Positions 1 through 6,874 of a DNA stretch of 11,708 nucleotides are shown piece after piece. The first letter of the stretch is position 1. Every line of letters starts with the position of its first letter. Source of the DNA: Microbacteriaceae bacterium (GTDB lineage: Bacteria; Actinomycetota; Actinomycetes; Actinomycetales; Microbacteriaceae); the NCBI GenBank assembly GCA_026785785.1, contig JAJAZI010000304.1:1-11708 (forward strand). The letters are read 5' to 3'. The notes under the pieces were generated by a model, which worked only from the letters and a program-made list of their open reading frames with translations, searched no databases and was not told where the DNA came from. Both the position numbers and the translations under genes were made by a program.

Positions 1-978
1 AGCGACACCCTCACCGGCCGGCACCTGCACGACCGGGTCGCCCTCAAGCCGGCCGTGCGCACTGCCACCGGCGCGCTCGAGATCCGCGGCGCGACGGAAC
101 ACAACCTGCGGAACGTCGATGTCGATATCCCGCTCGGTGTGCTGGTCGTCATCACGGGCGTCGCCGGCTCCGGTAAAAGCTCGCTCGTGCACGGATCGAT
201 CCCTCTGGGCCTGGGGGTCGTGTCGATCGACCAGGGCTCGATCCGCGGCTCCCGGCGAAGCAACCCGGCAACCTATACCGGAATGCTCGAGCCGATCCGC
301 AGGGCCTTCGCAAAGGCCAACGGCGTGAAGGCGGCGCTGTTCAGCTCCAACTCCGAGGGCGCCTGCCCCAACTGCAACGGCGCGGGAGTGATCTACACCG
401 ATCTGGGGATGATGGCGGGCGTCGCGACCACCTGCGAGGTCTGCGAGGGGAAGCGGTTCGAGGCATCGGTGCTGGAGTACCGGCTCGGCGGCCGCGACAT
501 CAGCGAGGTGCTCGCCATGTCGGTGACCGAGGCGCAGGGGTTCTTCGGCGCGGGCGACGCGCGCACACCGGCTGCGCACGCCGTATTGGACCGGCTCGCC
601 GACGTCGGGCTCGGCTACCTCAGCCTGGGCCAACCGCTCACGACGCTGTCCGGCGGCGAGCGCCAGCGGCTCAAGCTGGCCACCCGGATGGGCGAGAAGG
701 GGGGAACGTACGTGCTCGATGAGCCCACCACCGGGCTGCACCTCGCCGACGTCGAGAATCTGCTCGGGCTCCTCGACCGGCTCGTCGACGCCGGCAAGTC
801 GGTCATCGTCGTCGAGCACCACCAGGCGGTGATGGCCCACGCCGACTGGATCATCGACCTCGGCCCGGGCGCGGGACACGAGGGAGGGCGGATCGTCTTC
901 GAGGGCACCCCCGCCGATCTCGTCGCCGCCCGCTCCACGCTCACCGGCGAGCACCTTGCGGAGTACGTGGGCGGCTGA
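1..978 (+). CDS. UvrA-like ABC ATPase (UvrA paralogue), C-terminal part
   Basis: An open frame runs in from the window edge and ends at TGA 976-978; 325 residues are visible and the N-terminal half is missing. The visible part is one complete UvrA-type nucleotide-binding module. It has a Walker A GVAGSGKSS (157-183), a four-cysteine zinc module formed by CPNC (from 364) and CEVC (from 432), the UvrA signature LSGGERQRLKLA (from 646), a Walker B with TYVLDEPTTGLH (from 706) and a histidine switch VVEHHQ (about 808-825). UvrA proteins bind DNA lesions as ABC dimers. The short spacing and the RSNPATYTG segment after Walker A resemble the second module of the short actinobacterial UvrA paralogues (UvrA2/DrrC type), which lack the UvrB-binding region and are linked to drug tolerance. 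That subtype is inferred, because the diagnostic N-terminal half is outside the window. No uvrB or uvrC is nearby. A GTG at 55 is internal and is not the start. Confidence 0.9.
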   Translation, partial: SDTLTGRHLHDRVALKPAVRTATGALEIRGATEHNLRNVDVDIPLGVLVVITGVAGSGKSSLVHGSIPLGLGVVSIDQGSIRGSRRSNPATYTGMLEPIRRAFAKANGVKAALFSSNSEGACPNCNGAGVIYTDLGMMAGVATTCEVCEGKRFEASVLEYRLGGRDISEVLAMSVTEAQGFFGAGDARTPAAHAVLDRLADVGLGYLSLGQPLTTLSGGERQRLKLATRMGEKGGTYVLDEPTTGLHLADVENLLGLLDRLVDAGKSVIVVEHHQAVMAHADWIIDLGPGAGHEGGRIVFEGTPADLVAARSTLTGEHLAEYVGG

Positions 979-1139
979 CCGGGGCACCCACCTGGGGCGT
1001 CGCCGGGAGTCCGCACGCACGAAGAGGGTTCGACTGCCGCCCTTCGGAGGATTTATGTTAGCGAGGCCACCCGAGGCGGCGCCTGACGCCAGGTCCGCCT
1101 GCGCGAACCGCCGGCGGGAGACATCGGCGCACTCACTGG

Positions 1140-1152
1140 TAAGAATAGATTC
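1140..1152 (+). promoter_or_regulatory. Putative leaderless promoter (-10) of the cyclodeaminase gene
   Basis: TAAGAAT at 1140-1146 is followed by 6 nt and the GTG start at 1153. About 17 nt upstream of the -10, GAGACA (1118-1123) matches the -35 consensus TTGACA at four of six positions. No Shine-Dalgarno sequence lies between. The spacing places the transcription start on the GTG itself. This is inferred from position and similarity only. Confidence 0.4.
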
Positions 1153-1803
1153 GTGGACGACGACATTGTTTCTGCCCGCAGCTCGAGCCTCGACGAGTGG
1201 ACGCGTGCGCTCGGCCGCACCGTCGGGGCGCCGGGCGGCGGAGCGGCAACGGGCGTGATGCTCGCCATGGCCGCGAGCCTTGCCTCGATGGTGGCCGGCT
1301 ACACCGAGACAACGTCGGAGCTGGTGACCGAGCTCACCGCGCTGCGCGGGCGCACCGAGTCGCTCCGTGCGACCGCGCTCCAGCTCGCCGACGCCGACGC
1401 CGAGGCATCGCGGGAGTTCGGCGCGGCATTCGCGCTCGACCCTGGCCCCGACCGGGACGCCGCGATCCGGGACGCGTCGCTCGGCGCCGCCCGGTCCTCA
1501 GCCGCTCTGGGCGGCCAGGCCGCCGCGGCCATCGACGACCTGGAGTGGCTGAAGCAGCACGGCAAGACCGCCTTGGTGGCCGATCTCGCCGTCGCCCTCA
1601 GCGCCGTTCGCGGCGCGCTCACCGGTGCGCGGGCGAACCTGAGCTTTGACCTGGCCAGCCTCACTGGGGTGGGCGATTCGCTGGAGGACGTGCACACCAG
1701 CCACCCGGGGCTGTGGGCCGCCGTCCACGATTTCGACCGGGCGATCGCGCGGGTGGACCAGATTGGCGACGAGATCGACGATCGCGCCGCGCCGACCGAC
1801 TGA
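1153..1803 (+). CDS. Cyclodeaminase/cyclohydrolase family protein (FTCD_C/FchA type)
   Basis: A 216-residue protein. The N-terminal APGGGAATG segment (about residues 26-34), followed by an Ala-rich helix and an all-helical remainder, matches the formiminotransferase-cyclodeaminase C-terminal family. Members either release ammonia from formimino-tetrahydrofolate or hydrolyse methenyl-tetrahydrofolate (FchA), so a cytosolic role in one-carbon folate chemistry is expected. Stand-alone members are about 200 residues, as here. Which reaction it performs cannot be read from the sequence. The GTG start is the first ATG/GTG start codon in this frame after the upstream uvrA-like stop. It lacks a Shine-Dalgarno sequence but has TAAGAAT ending 6 nt upstream, so a leaderless transcript is likely. 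The gene ends 6 nt before a convergent gene remnant. No formiminotransferase or other histidine-degradation gene is adjacent. Confidence 0.8.
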   Translation: MDDDIVSARSSSLDEWTRALGRTVGAPGGGAATGVMLAMAASLASMVAGYTETTSELVTELTALRGRTESLRATALQLADADAEASREFGAAFALDPGPDRDAAIRDASLGAARSSAALGGQAAAAIDDLEWLKQHGKTALVADLAVALSAVRGALTGARANLSFDLASLTGVGDSLEDVHTSHPGLWAAVHDFDRAIARVDQIGDEIDDRAAPTD

Positions 1804-1809
1804 GCCGCG

Positions 1810-2249
1810 CTATCCCACGAAGCGAACGATGCGGGTGGGGGTGACCACGCCGTCAACCGGCTGGTCGTGGCTTGCCCGCGGCACTGCATCGAGCACCCCG
1901 TCGTCGTGGAGGAGCGCTTCGACGAGCTCGCGGATGCCGAACAGACCCTCCGTCTCGCCCGGCCCGCTGCCGCAGACCCAATCCAGCAGGCCGTCGTCGC
2001 GACTGATCGGGATCAACGTGTCCACGCCCTGCGCTGCCGCCCACGCGACGTAAGCCGTGTGTTCGTTTCGGGAGGCGTCGACAGAAAGCAGGCGACGACG
2101 TGAGCCTCCTGCTCCGTCGTCAGCGCGATGAGGTTCCCCGTGATGCCGGACGTCTCGCCCGCTCGCTCGCCCGCAGTCCGGTCCAGTCTTCGCCGCCGGG
2201 TCTCGCGCGGCTACCAAGTCTGGACAGTCGCGACCGCAAACCGGATCAC
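1810..2249 (-). pseudogene. Frame-broken remnant of an unrecognised gene
   Basis: The reverse strand carries protein-like sequence in two frames. From a GTG at 2249, one frame reads IRFAVATVQTW, then meets TAG (2213-2211). It continues through GETSGITGNLIALTTEQEA and VVACFLS to about 2085. There the protein-like character moves to another frame: DASRNEHTAYVAWAAAQG, then DTLIPISRDDGLLDW, LFGIRELVEALLHDD and a terminal TPTRIVRFVG, stopping at 1812-1810. Joining the frames with one small indel gives a plausible acidic, soluble protein of about 145 residues. I do not recognise the family. One in-frame stop plus one frameshift suggests a decayed gene. Alternatives are a shorter intact gene using only the downstream frame, or sequencing error. 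The longer open frame reaching 2538 is Arg/Gly-rich upstream and does not look coding there. Confidence 0.45.
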
Positions 2250-2491
2250 AAGGAATGACGTCGAGGTGGCCCATTGTGCCTACATGCGCGCCATGGCCCA
2301 GTTGGGCCCGGAACCGTAGAAAGCGTCCGAAGTTGCGCGCGGTGCCGAATCTCGAGGTACCCCCGTTGCAGCGGCGGAAAGAAAAGCTGCCCCGCGCCGC
2401 TAAATAGGCGCAGAGGGGGACCGCCCGTCGTGGCGATGCCAGCTGATGCATGGCTGGGCCCTCGCGGCTTGCCCGACCACCCTCGAACCCT

Positions 2492-3835
2492 TCAGGCGAA
2501 GCCGAAAGTCGGCGGCAGGCCGAGCACAACGAGTGCAATCCACGCCGCGAACACGGGCAGGTACCCGGTCTGCCACCGCTCCACGCGGACGGCCTGGCCC
2601 TTCCCGGTCAGCAGGCTCACGGTGAGCCAGGCCGTGACGGTGAGGTTCACGAGCAGCACGAGGTTGAGCCCGAGCGCCGCCACCCGGTTGGCGGTGAATC
2701 CGAACTCGCCGACCCGCTCGAACATCGAGGCGAGAACCAGCACATCGAGCGCGATCGCGGCGACGACGGCGACGAGCCGCACGGCATCCATCGCTCCAGC
2801 GCCTCTGGCGCTGCCCCGCGCGGAGATGCCGTAGACGACGAGGCCCAGCACGACCAACAGGAGCAGGTCGAAGACGAACAGCAGGTCGCGGTCGAACTCC
2901 TGCCCGATGCCGACGATCCCGTAGACGACCGCGGATCCCAGCAGCATCACGGCGAACAACGGTGTGAAGATCGCGGTGAGCACGGGGGCGAGGTTCTCGA
3001 CGACGCTCTTCTTCGCCTCCACGAGCCAGGCCGCGACGACGACTGCACCGGCCGCCCCCGAGGGGAGAACCCAGGTGAGTACCTCCTCCACCGAGCCTGG
3101 GGCGATCGGGGTGAGCACGGCGATCGTCAGCCCGAGGAGCACGCCGCCGCCGAGGGCGATCAGCGTGTAGTAGATCGCCCACTCGCCGGTGAAGCGGATG
3201 AAGTCCATGCGCCGGGCGGATGCTCGTATGTCGCCGCCAACGTAGGCGGCGCCGACGACGAACCACAGCGCGACGGGGAGGTGGATGGCGACGAGCACGT
3301 CGGTGCTCGCGCCGTCCGCAAACGGGAAGAGGTTCACGGCGAGCGCCAGCGCCCCGACCACGGCGACGAGCACGAGGGCCCGGCGCCACGGCATCCGTCT
3401 CACCGCGGCGAAATAGGCCGCGAGGACCGGCAGCACGAACAGGCTGACGTCGCGGACGAGCCACGCCTCGCTCGCGCCGGGGATTGCCGTGAGCATCCGC
3501 GCGACCTGGATGAGCACCGCGGTGAGGGCCGCGAAGGCGAGCATCGTCAGGATCGGCCGGAGCCGTCCGTGGTCGGGGTGCGGCAGCGCGAGCTGCTTCC
3601 ATAATCGGTCGCCGTGCTCTCGAGCGAACTCGGCAGTGATCTGGTGCACCTCGCCGAGCCGCTTGACCGCGACGAGGAACGCCTCGTCGCCGGCCAAACC
3701 CACGGCCTCGAGGTCAGCGATCTGCTCGCGCAGGTGTCCCTCCAGTTCGTCGGCGTCGGAATCGGCGACCGCGCCGCCGCGCAGGACCGCAGCGCGCCAG
3801 TCTCCGATTCGGCTCTCGACCAGGTCGGCGGTCAT
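2492..3835 (-). CDS. Permease prefix domain 1 (HAAS-like) multi-pass membrane protein
   Basis: A 447-residue protein read from ATG 3835, chosen because the upstream PadR stop overlaps it as ATGA; the frame is open further upstream but only in the shadow of padR. Residues 1 to about 85 are a soluble helical domain with ELEGHLREQIADLEAVGLAGDEAF and AVKRLGEVHQITAEFA-like helices. This is the permease prefix/HAAS-type domain commonly encoded next to PadR repressors. About eleven hydrophobic segments follow, from around residue 95 to the C-terminus, with no ABC motor or obvious catalytic motif. It should sit in the cytoplasmic membrane and be co-transcribed and translationally coupled with padR. 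Its substrate, or whether it transports anything, is unknown. In related loci the prefix domain is fused to FtsX-like permeases or sits on membrane proteins of unknown role. The family call is from memory. Confidence 0.75.
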   Translation of the reverse strand: MTADLVESRIGDWRAAVLRGGAVADSDADELEGHLREQIADLEAVGLAGDEAFLVAVKRLGEVHQITAEFAREHGDRLWKQLALPHPDHGRLRPILTMLAFAALTAVLIQVARMLTAIPGASEAWLVRDVSLFVLPVLAAYFAAVRRMPWRRALVLVAVVGALALAVNLFPFADGASTDVLVAIHLPVALWFVVGAAYVGGDIRASARRMDFIRFTGEWAIYYTLIALGGGVLLGLTIAVLTPIAPGSVEEVLTWVLPSGAAGAVVVAAWLVEAKKSVVENLAPVLTAIFTPLFAVMLLGSAVVYGIVGIGQEFDRDLLFVFDLLLLVVLGLVVYGISARGSARGAGAMDAVRLVAVVAAIALDVLVLASMFERVGEFGFTANRVAALGLNLVLLVNLTVTAWLTVSLLTGKGQAVRVERWQTGYLPVFAAWIALVVLGLPPTFGFA

Positions 3836-4179
3836 GATCCGGCCGGTGAAGCGGTCTGGCCCCAGAGTCCGCCGAGGGTGCGGTTGGCGGTGGCCCACTG
3901 CCTGCGCTGTTCGAGCAACTGGGCGCGTCCGGTCTCCGTGATCTCGTAGTAACGCCGCCGCCTTCCCTCCGGCGACACTCCCCACTCGGCGCCGATGTAA
4001 CCGAGCCGCTCCAGGCGGTGCAGGAGCGGGTAGAGCATGCCGTCGGTCCATTCGACGTCGCCCGCGGAAAGCTCGCGCACGCGCCTGAGGATCGCGTAGC
4101 CGTAACTGGTGTCCTCCACGAGGATGGCGAGCACGAGCGGGGTCGCCATCGCGGCGACCAGGTCCTTGTCGATGTTCAC
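3832..4179 (-). CDS. PadR family transcriptional regulator
   Basis: A 115-residue PadR-type winged helix. Features in order are an N-terminal helix LVLAILVEDTSYGYAILRRV (about 14-33), the recognition region EWTDGMLYPLLHRLERLGYI (43-62) and the wing GRRRRYYEITETGRAQL (72-88). A short C-terminal helix follows, typical of the small subfamily-2 PadR proteins. These are dimeric repressors that usually control their own operon and release DNA on binding a ligand. The start is GTG 4179; its stop TGA shares bases with the ATG of the membrane protein downstream, so the two form one operon. A TATGGT hexamer ends 6 nt before the GTG and no good Shine-Dalgarno sequence is present, suggesting leaderless translation. 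A perfect palindrome just upstream is a good candidate for autoregulation. Confidence 0.92.
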   Translation of the reverse strand: MNIDKDLVAAMATPLVLAILVEDTSYGYAILRRVRELSAGDVEWTDGMLYPLLHRLERLGYIGAEWGVSPEGRRRRYYEITETGRAQLLEQRRQWATANRTLGGLWGQTASPAGS

Positions 4180-4185
4180 GGTGAC

Positions 4186-4191
4186 ACCATA
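4186..4191 (-). promoter_or_regulatory. Putative leaderless -10 element of padR
   Basis: On the reverse strand TATGGT is followed by six bases (GTCACC) and the GTG start at 4179. This spacing puts the transcription start on the start codon. The -35 position would fall inside the palindrome at 4204-4215. Inference from spacing and TANNNT similarity. Confidence 0.45.
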
Positions 4192-4203
4192 TACCTTACA
4201 GTC

Positions 4204-4215
4204 CTAGGTACCTAG
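4204..4215. promoter_or_regulatory. Candidate PadR operator (12-bp perfect palindrome)
   Basis: CTAGGTACCTAG is exactly self-complementary and lies 25-36 bp upstream of the padR start, over the expected -35 region. It is AT-richer than its surroundings. Binding there would block RNA polymerase, as expected for an autoregulated PadR repressor. The assignment to PadR is inferred from position; it is not the classic ATGT-N8-ACAT PadR site. Confidence 0.5.
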
Positions 4216-4270
4216 CAATTCTACGTACATCGCTGATCTAGGCCTCGAAGCCTCGGGTTTGTCGCCCTCG

Positions 4271-4771
4271 TCACGCCCCTCCATCGATGGCCAGTTTGCG
4301 GAGCAGCGCGACGAGCTGAGTCTGCTCCTGCCGGGACAGGGACTGCAGCTCTCTCGCTTCGCTCTCGACGAGCGCGATCATCGCCGAGTCCACCCGTTCG
4401 GCGCCTTCCGCGGTGAGGATCGCCAGGTTGCTCCTGCCGTCGCGCGGATTGCCCTTGCGCACGACGAGACCGCGCACGGCCAGATTCTCGAGCCGGTTCG
4501 ACATCGCCGCACTCCCGATCATGCTCGCGTGCACCAGCTCGGCCGGGCTCATCTCGTGGGGCGGATCGGCGCGGCGTAGAGCGGCGAGCACGTCGAACTC
4601 CCACACGCTCAGGCCCGCGCTCTTGAAGGCGTCCCTGCGCAGCCCGTTGAGCTTGTGCGCGACCCGCCGCAATCTGGACATCACGTCGAGGGGCGAGAAA
4701 TCCACGTCGGGCAGGCGGTCCGCCCAGGCCGTGATCAGCAGGTCGACCTCGTCGTCCTCACTGCCTGGCAT
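4271..4771 (-). CDS. MarR family transcriptional regulator
   Basis: A 166-residue winged-helix protein. N-terminal dimer helices lead into SVWEFDVLAALRRADPP (55-71), then MSPAELVHASMIGSAAMSNR (74-93) as the helix-turn-helix, and the MarR wing VRKGNPRDGRSNLAILTAEG (104-123) with its conserved Asp-Arg pair. A C-terminal dimerisation helix ends the protein. MarR proteins are dimeric repressors of efflux, stress and catabolic genes, usually relieved by small phenolic ligands. The start at ATG 4771 is supported by AAGGGA 7 nt upstream; the frame is open further upstream but only through the transporter remnant. It lies directly downstream of, and on the same strand as, a decayed MMPL efflux gene, which may have been its regulatory target. 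It is separated from padR by padR's own promoter. Confidence 0.9.
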   Translation of the reverse strand: MPGSEDDEVDLLITAWADRLPDVDFSPLDVMSRLRRVAHKLNGLRRDAFKSAGLSVWEFDVLAALRRADPPHEMSPAELVHASMIGSAAMSNRLENLAVRGLVVRKGNPRDGRSNLAILTAEGAERVDSAMIALVESEARELQSLSRQEQTQLVALLRKLAIDGGA

Positions 4772-4789
4772 GGCGGTCCCTTGACTCCC

Positions 4790-5055
4790 GGTGCATTCCC
4801 TCACGCTACCGTCGGTCAGCGGCCACCGGCGAAGCGCCGCACGCCGACGTGCCCAGCAGGTGTATGAGCGCGGGGATGATCGACGCGGAATCCGCGGGCG
4901 ACCGCGAGGCGGGCCGAGGCTCCGTGCACGCTGGCCTCGCGCATCCCGCATCCGGGGCACAACTGGTAGTCCATCGCCAACCCGAACGGGATGCCGACGA
5001 GGGCCACCGGCAGGAAGCTCAGGTTCGACTCGACATTCTGATCTCCCACCAGCAC
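4790..5055 (-). pseudogene. Decayed MMPL/RND-family transporter, C-terminal remnant
   Basis: The reverse strand encodes NLSFLPVALVGIPFGLAMDY, then MREASVHGASARLAVARGFR. This closely follows the hallmark of actinobacterial MMPL transporters, in which FGLAMDYQVFLVS is followed by MREAYVHG and RGF. Between them, LCPGCG replaces the usual FLVS-like residues. Right after RGFR the frame changes, and IIPALIHLLGTSA (about 4885-4847) appears, matching the VPALMHLLG C-terminal segment of the family. Another shift gives ALRRWPLTD, like the usual PRWLDR ending. In intact proteins roughly 50-60 residues of membrane helices separate these motifs, so an internal deletion plus frameshifts has occurred. The N-terminal part of the transporter is absent, replaced by the neighbouring small gene and its promoter. 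The family comparison is from memory but the motif matches are specific. Confidence 0.72.
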
Positions 5056-5114
5056 CTTGGAGCCGATTCATGCATCCGCTCGTCGACCCCCTACCCCGTG
5101 CTGCAGCCGCGATC

Positions 5115-5120
5115 TACAGT
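5115..5120 (+). promoter_or_regulatory. Putative leaderless -10 element of the small hypothetical gene
   Basis: TACAGT, then six bases, then GTG at 5127, with no Shine-Dalgarno sequence. A recognisable -35 is not seen at 16-18 bp upstream. Confidence 0.38.
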
Positions 5121-5126
5121 GAACGC

Positions 5127-5474
5127 GTGCGGCGAATCGAAATGGCGGATACCCACGTCCTCACGGGAGACGACATCGCGGAGGCGGTCGTCGACTATGC
5201 GACCGCCCTGTTTGCTGCGGGCAGGACCGACGCGCTGTGGATACCCACGGTCGATCTCCGAGGGGTGAAATCGCGCGCGCGAGTCACGCTCGGGGGGAGG
5301 GTGCCCTTCCTGATCCCCGTCGAATCCACCGACGTCGGGCCGTCGAACTACGCACTCGTCATGCGGCTCCGAGCCCAAGCGGCGGCCCTGTGCCTCGACA
5401 ATGCCGAGGCGGACTCGGGGGACGCTGACGCCGATCTAGCGCGGGGCTACGACGAGGTCGCTGACCTCCTCTGA
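5127..5474 (+). CDS. Small hypothetical protein
   Basis: A 115-residue soluble, acidic protein that I do not recognise. It has DDIAEAVVDYATALFAAGRT near the N-terminus, a central segment ALWIPTVDLRGVKSRARVTL that reads like two beta strands, then PFLIPVESTD, a helix NYALVMRLRAQAAAL and an acidic tail ending DADLARGYDEVADLL. No signal peptide, membrane segment or catalytic motif is visible. Two starts are possible: GTG 5127 or ATG 5142. I favour GTG because TACAGT (5115-5120) ends exactly 6 nt before it, the leaderless arrangement seen at other genes here. The frame stays open upstream to 4791, but that part lies antisense to the transporter remnant and looks non-coding. It converges with the aldo/keto reductase gene, 12 bp away. 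Composition is typical of its neighbours. Confidence 0.65.
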   Translation: MRRIEMADTHVLTGDDIAEAVVDYATALFAAGRTDALWIPTVDLRGVKSRARVTLGGRVPFLIPVESTDVGPSNYALVMRLRAQAAALCLDNAEADSGDADADLARGYDEVADLL

Positions 5475-5486
5475 TTTCGCTGTTGC

Positions 5487-6464
5487 CTAGAACCCCTCGG
5501 TATGACGTGGCAGGTACGGCGCGGCGAGCGCGGCGAGCTCCTCGCCGGTCAGCACGAGGTCGACTGACGCGACGGCATCCTCGAGGTGCTGGGGCCCAGT
5601 GGCACCGACGATAGGAGCCGTCACCGCCTCCTGCTGGCGCACCCAGGCGAGGGCGACCTGGGCCCGGGAGACCCCGCGAGTGCCGGCGACTGCCGCCACG
5701 GCATCCGCGATTGTGCGATCGCCCTCCTCATGCTGCCCATACAGCGTGCGGGCGAACTCATCGGTCTCGCTGCGCGTGGTGCTCTCGTCCCAGTCGCGGG
5801 TGAGCTTGCCGCGGGCGAGCGGGCTCCACGGGAGCACCCCGACGCCCTGATCGAGGCAGAACGGGTGCATCTCGCGCTCCTCCTCCCGATTGATGAGGTT
5901 GTACTGGTCCTGCATCGACACGAACCGGGTCCACCCGCCGAGGTCGGCGGTGTACTGGGCCTTCGCGAACTGCCAGGCCCACATCGATGATGCCCCGATG
6001 TAGCGGGCCTTGCCCGCCTTGACCACGTCGTGGAGCGCCTCCATCGTCTCCTCGCTCGGCGCCTCCGGGTCCCAGCGGTGGATCTGGTAGAGATCGACGT
6101 AATCGGTGCCCAGCCGCCGCAGGCTCGCGTCGATCTCGGTCATGATCGCACCGCGGGAGAGTCCGGCGCCGCCCGGCCCCGGTCGCATCCGCCCGTGCAC
6201 CTTTGTCGCGATCACGACCTCGTCGCGAGAGGCGAAGTCGGCGAGCGCCCGGCCGACGATCTCTTCGCTACTGCCGTCGGAGTAGACATTCGCCGTGTCG
6301 AAGGTTGTGATGCCCGCCTCGAGCGCCTGCTTGATGAAGGGGCGGCTCTGCTCCTCGGGCACGGTCCACTCGTGGCCGCCGCGGAGCGGTTCGCCGTAGC
6401 TCATGCAGCCGAGCACGACGGCGGAGATCTCGAGGCCGGAGTTACCGAGGCGCACGTACTTCAT
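5487..6464 (-). CDS. Aldo/keto reductase (YajO-like)
   Basis: A 325-residue, full-length single-domain TIM-barrel oxidoreductase, presumably NADPH-dependent. The aldo/keto reductase catalytic tetrad is visible: Asp56 in FDTANVYSDGSSEEIVG, Tyr61 in the same motif, Lys88 in IATKVHG and His129 in YQIHRWD. Cofactor-side motifs SMQDQYNLINREEERE and PWSPLARGKLTR also fit. The protein resembles E. coli YajO across its length (LGCMSYGEP, GKARYIGASSMWAWQFA). The physiological substrate cannot be inferred; carbonyl reduction is expected in the cytosol. Its ATG (6464-6462) overlaps the TGA of the upstream PPOX-type gene as ATGA, and no Shine-Dalgarno sequence is visible, so it is translationally coupled and probably has no promoter of its own. 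Coupling of two redox enzymes suggests a shared detoxification or reduction task, which is inference. Confidence 0.93.
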   Translation of the reverse strand: MKYVRLGNSGLEISAVVLGCMSYGEPLRGGHEWTVPEEQSRPFIKQALEAGITTFDTANVYSDGSSEEIVGRALADFASRDEVVIATKVHGRMRPGPGGAGLSRGAIMTEIDASLRRLGTDYVDLYQIHRWDPEAPSEETMEALHDVVKAGKARYIGASSMWAWQFAKAQYTADLGGWTRFVSMQDQYNLINREEEREMHPFCLDQGVGVLPWSPLARGKLTRDWDESTTRSETDEFARTLYGQHEEGDRTIADAVAAVAGTRGVSRAQVALAWVRQQEAVTAPIVGATGPQHLEDAVASVDLVLTGEELAALAAPYLPRHTEGF

Positions 6465-6874
6465 GGATTCGGCCGTTCGATTGTGGGGTCGGGCACCATT
6501 CCCGACGAGCCCATCATTTTCGCGACGGTGATCTCGACGACGACCCGTCTCGGGTTCACCCGCGGCTGGCGGTACCGCCCGGCGTAGAGCTCGACGGCCC
6601 GGGCGACGGCCTCGGGGTCGCGGTTGATGCGCGCGGCGCCGGCGAAGGAGATCCAGCGACGCCCGTCGACCTGGGCGACGGATGCCTCCCCGCCGCGCTC
6701 GACGTTGCGCACCTTCTGGGTGGAATCGGAGGTGATGATGCGCACGAGCCCATCCGCGAGGGTGAATCCGACGGGGACCGAGTGAATTCCGCCGTGGGCC
6801 CCGAAGGTCGAGAGGATGGCAAGGTGGCGCTCATCAAGGAAGCGCGCTGCGTCGTCGGTCTGGTCAGTGTCCAT
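6461..6874 (-). CDS. PPOX-class (pyridoxamine 5'-phosphate oxidase-like), possibly F420-dependent protein
   Basis: A 137-residue split-barrel protein. HLAILSTFGAHGGIHSVPVG near the N-terminus, KVRNVERGGEASVAQVDG in the middle, and WISFAGAARINRDPEAV followed by YAGRYR fit the short actinobacterial PPOX-class family (TIGR03618-like). Many members bind F420 or flavin and act as reductases. Cofactor and substrate are not determined by the sequence. The start is ATG 6874. The frame is open up to 6973, but the extra residues look non-coding, and TAGATT (6887-6882) lies 7 nt before this ATG. A GGAG is also present only 3 nt upstream, too close for an ideal ribosome site. The gene follows the Lrp-type regulator after 95 bp and overlaps the aldo/keto reductase start by ATGA, forming a two-gene operon. 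Confidence 0.82.
   Translation of the reverse strand: MDTDQTDDAARFLDERHLAILSTFGAHGGIHSVPVGFTLADGLVRIITSDSTQKVRNVERGGEASVAQVDGRRWISFAGAARINRDPEAVARAVELYAGRYRQPRVNPRRVVVEITVAKMMGSSGMVPDPTIERPNP

Noticed and set aside
979-1050. Terminator after the uvrA-like gene (GAAGAGGG/CCCTTC stem near 1020-1046)
   Set aside because: Only about six pairs with a bulge and no extension; too weak to call.
2250-2491. Possible gene, tRNA or structured RNA between the remnant and the membrane-protein gene
   Set aside because: No protein-like frame, tRNA arm signature or convincing stem was found; only an imperfect GC-rich inverted repeat near 2370-2400.
2400-3604. Long open frames on both strands across the membrane-protein gene (about 400 residues on - and 384 on +)
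   Set aside because: They are shadows of the permease-prefix gene: extremely Arg/Gly/Asp/Glu-rich, without domains, while the chosen frame gives clean membrane helices and ATGA coupling.
4772-5071. 100-residue N-terminal extension of MarR
   Set aside because: It reads through the MMPL remnant; ATG 4771 has a Shine-Dalgarno sequence and gives the normal MarR length.
4791-5126. N-terminal extension of the small hypothetical gene (227-residue version)
   Set aside because: The extension is Arg/Pro-rich, antisense to the MMPL remnant, and a promoter-like TACAGT sits right before GTG 5127.
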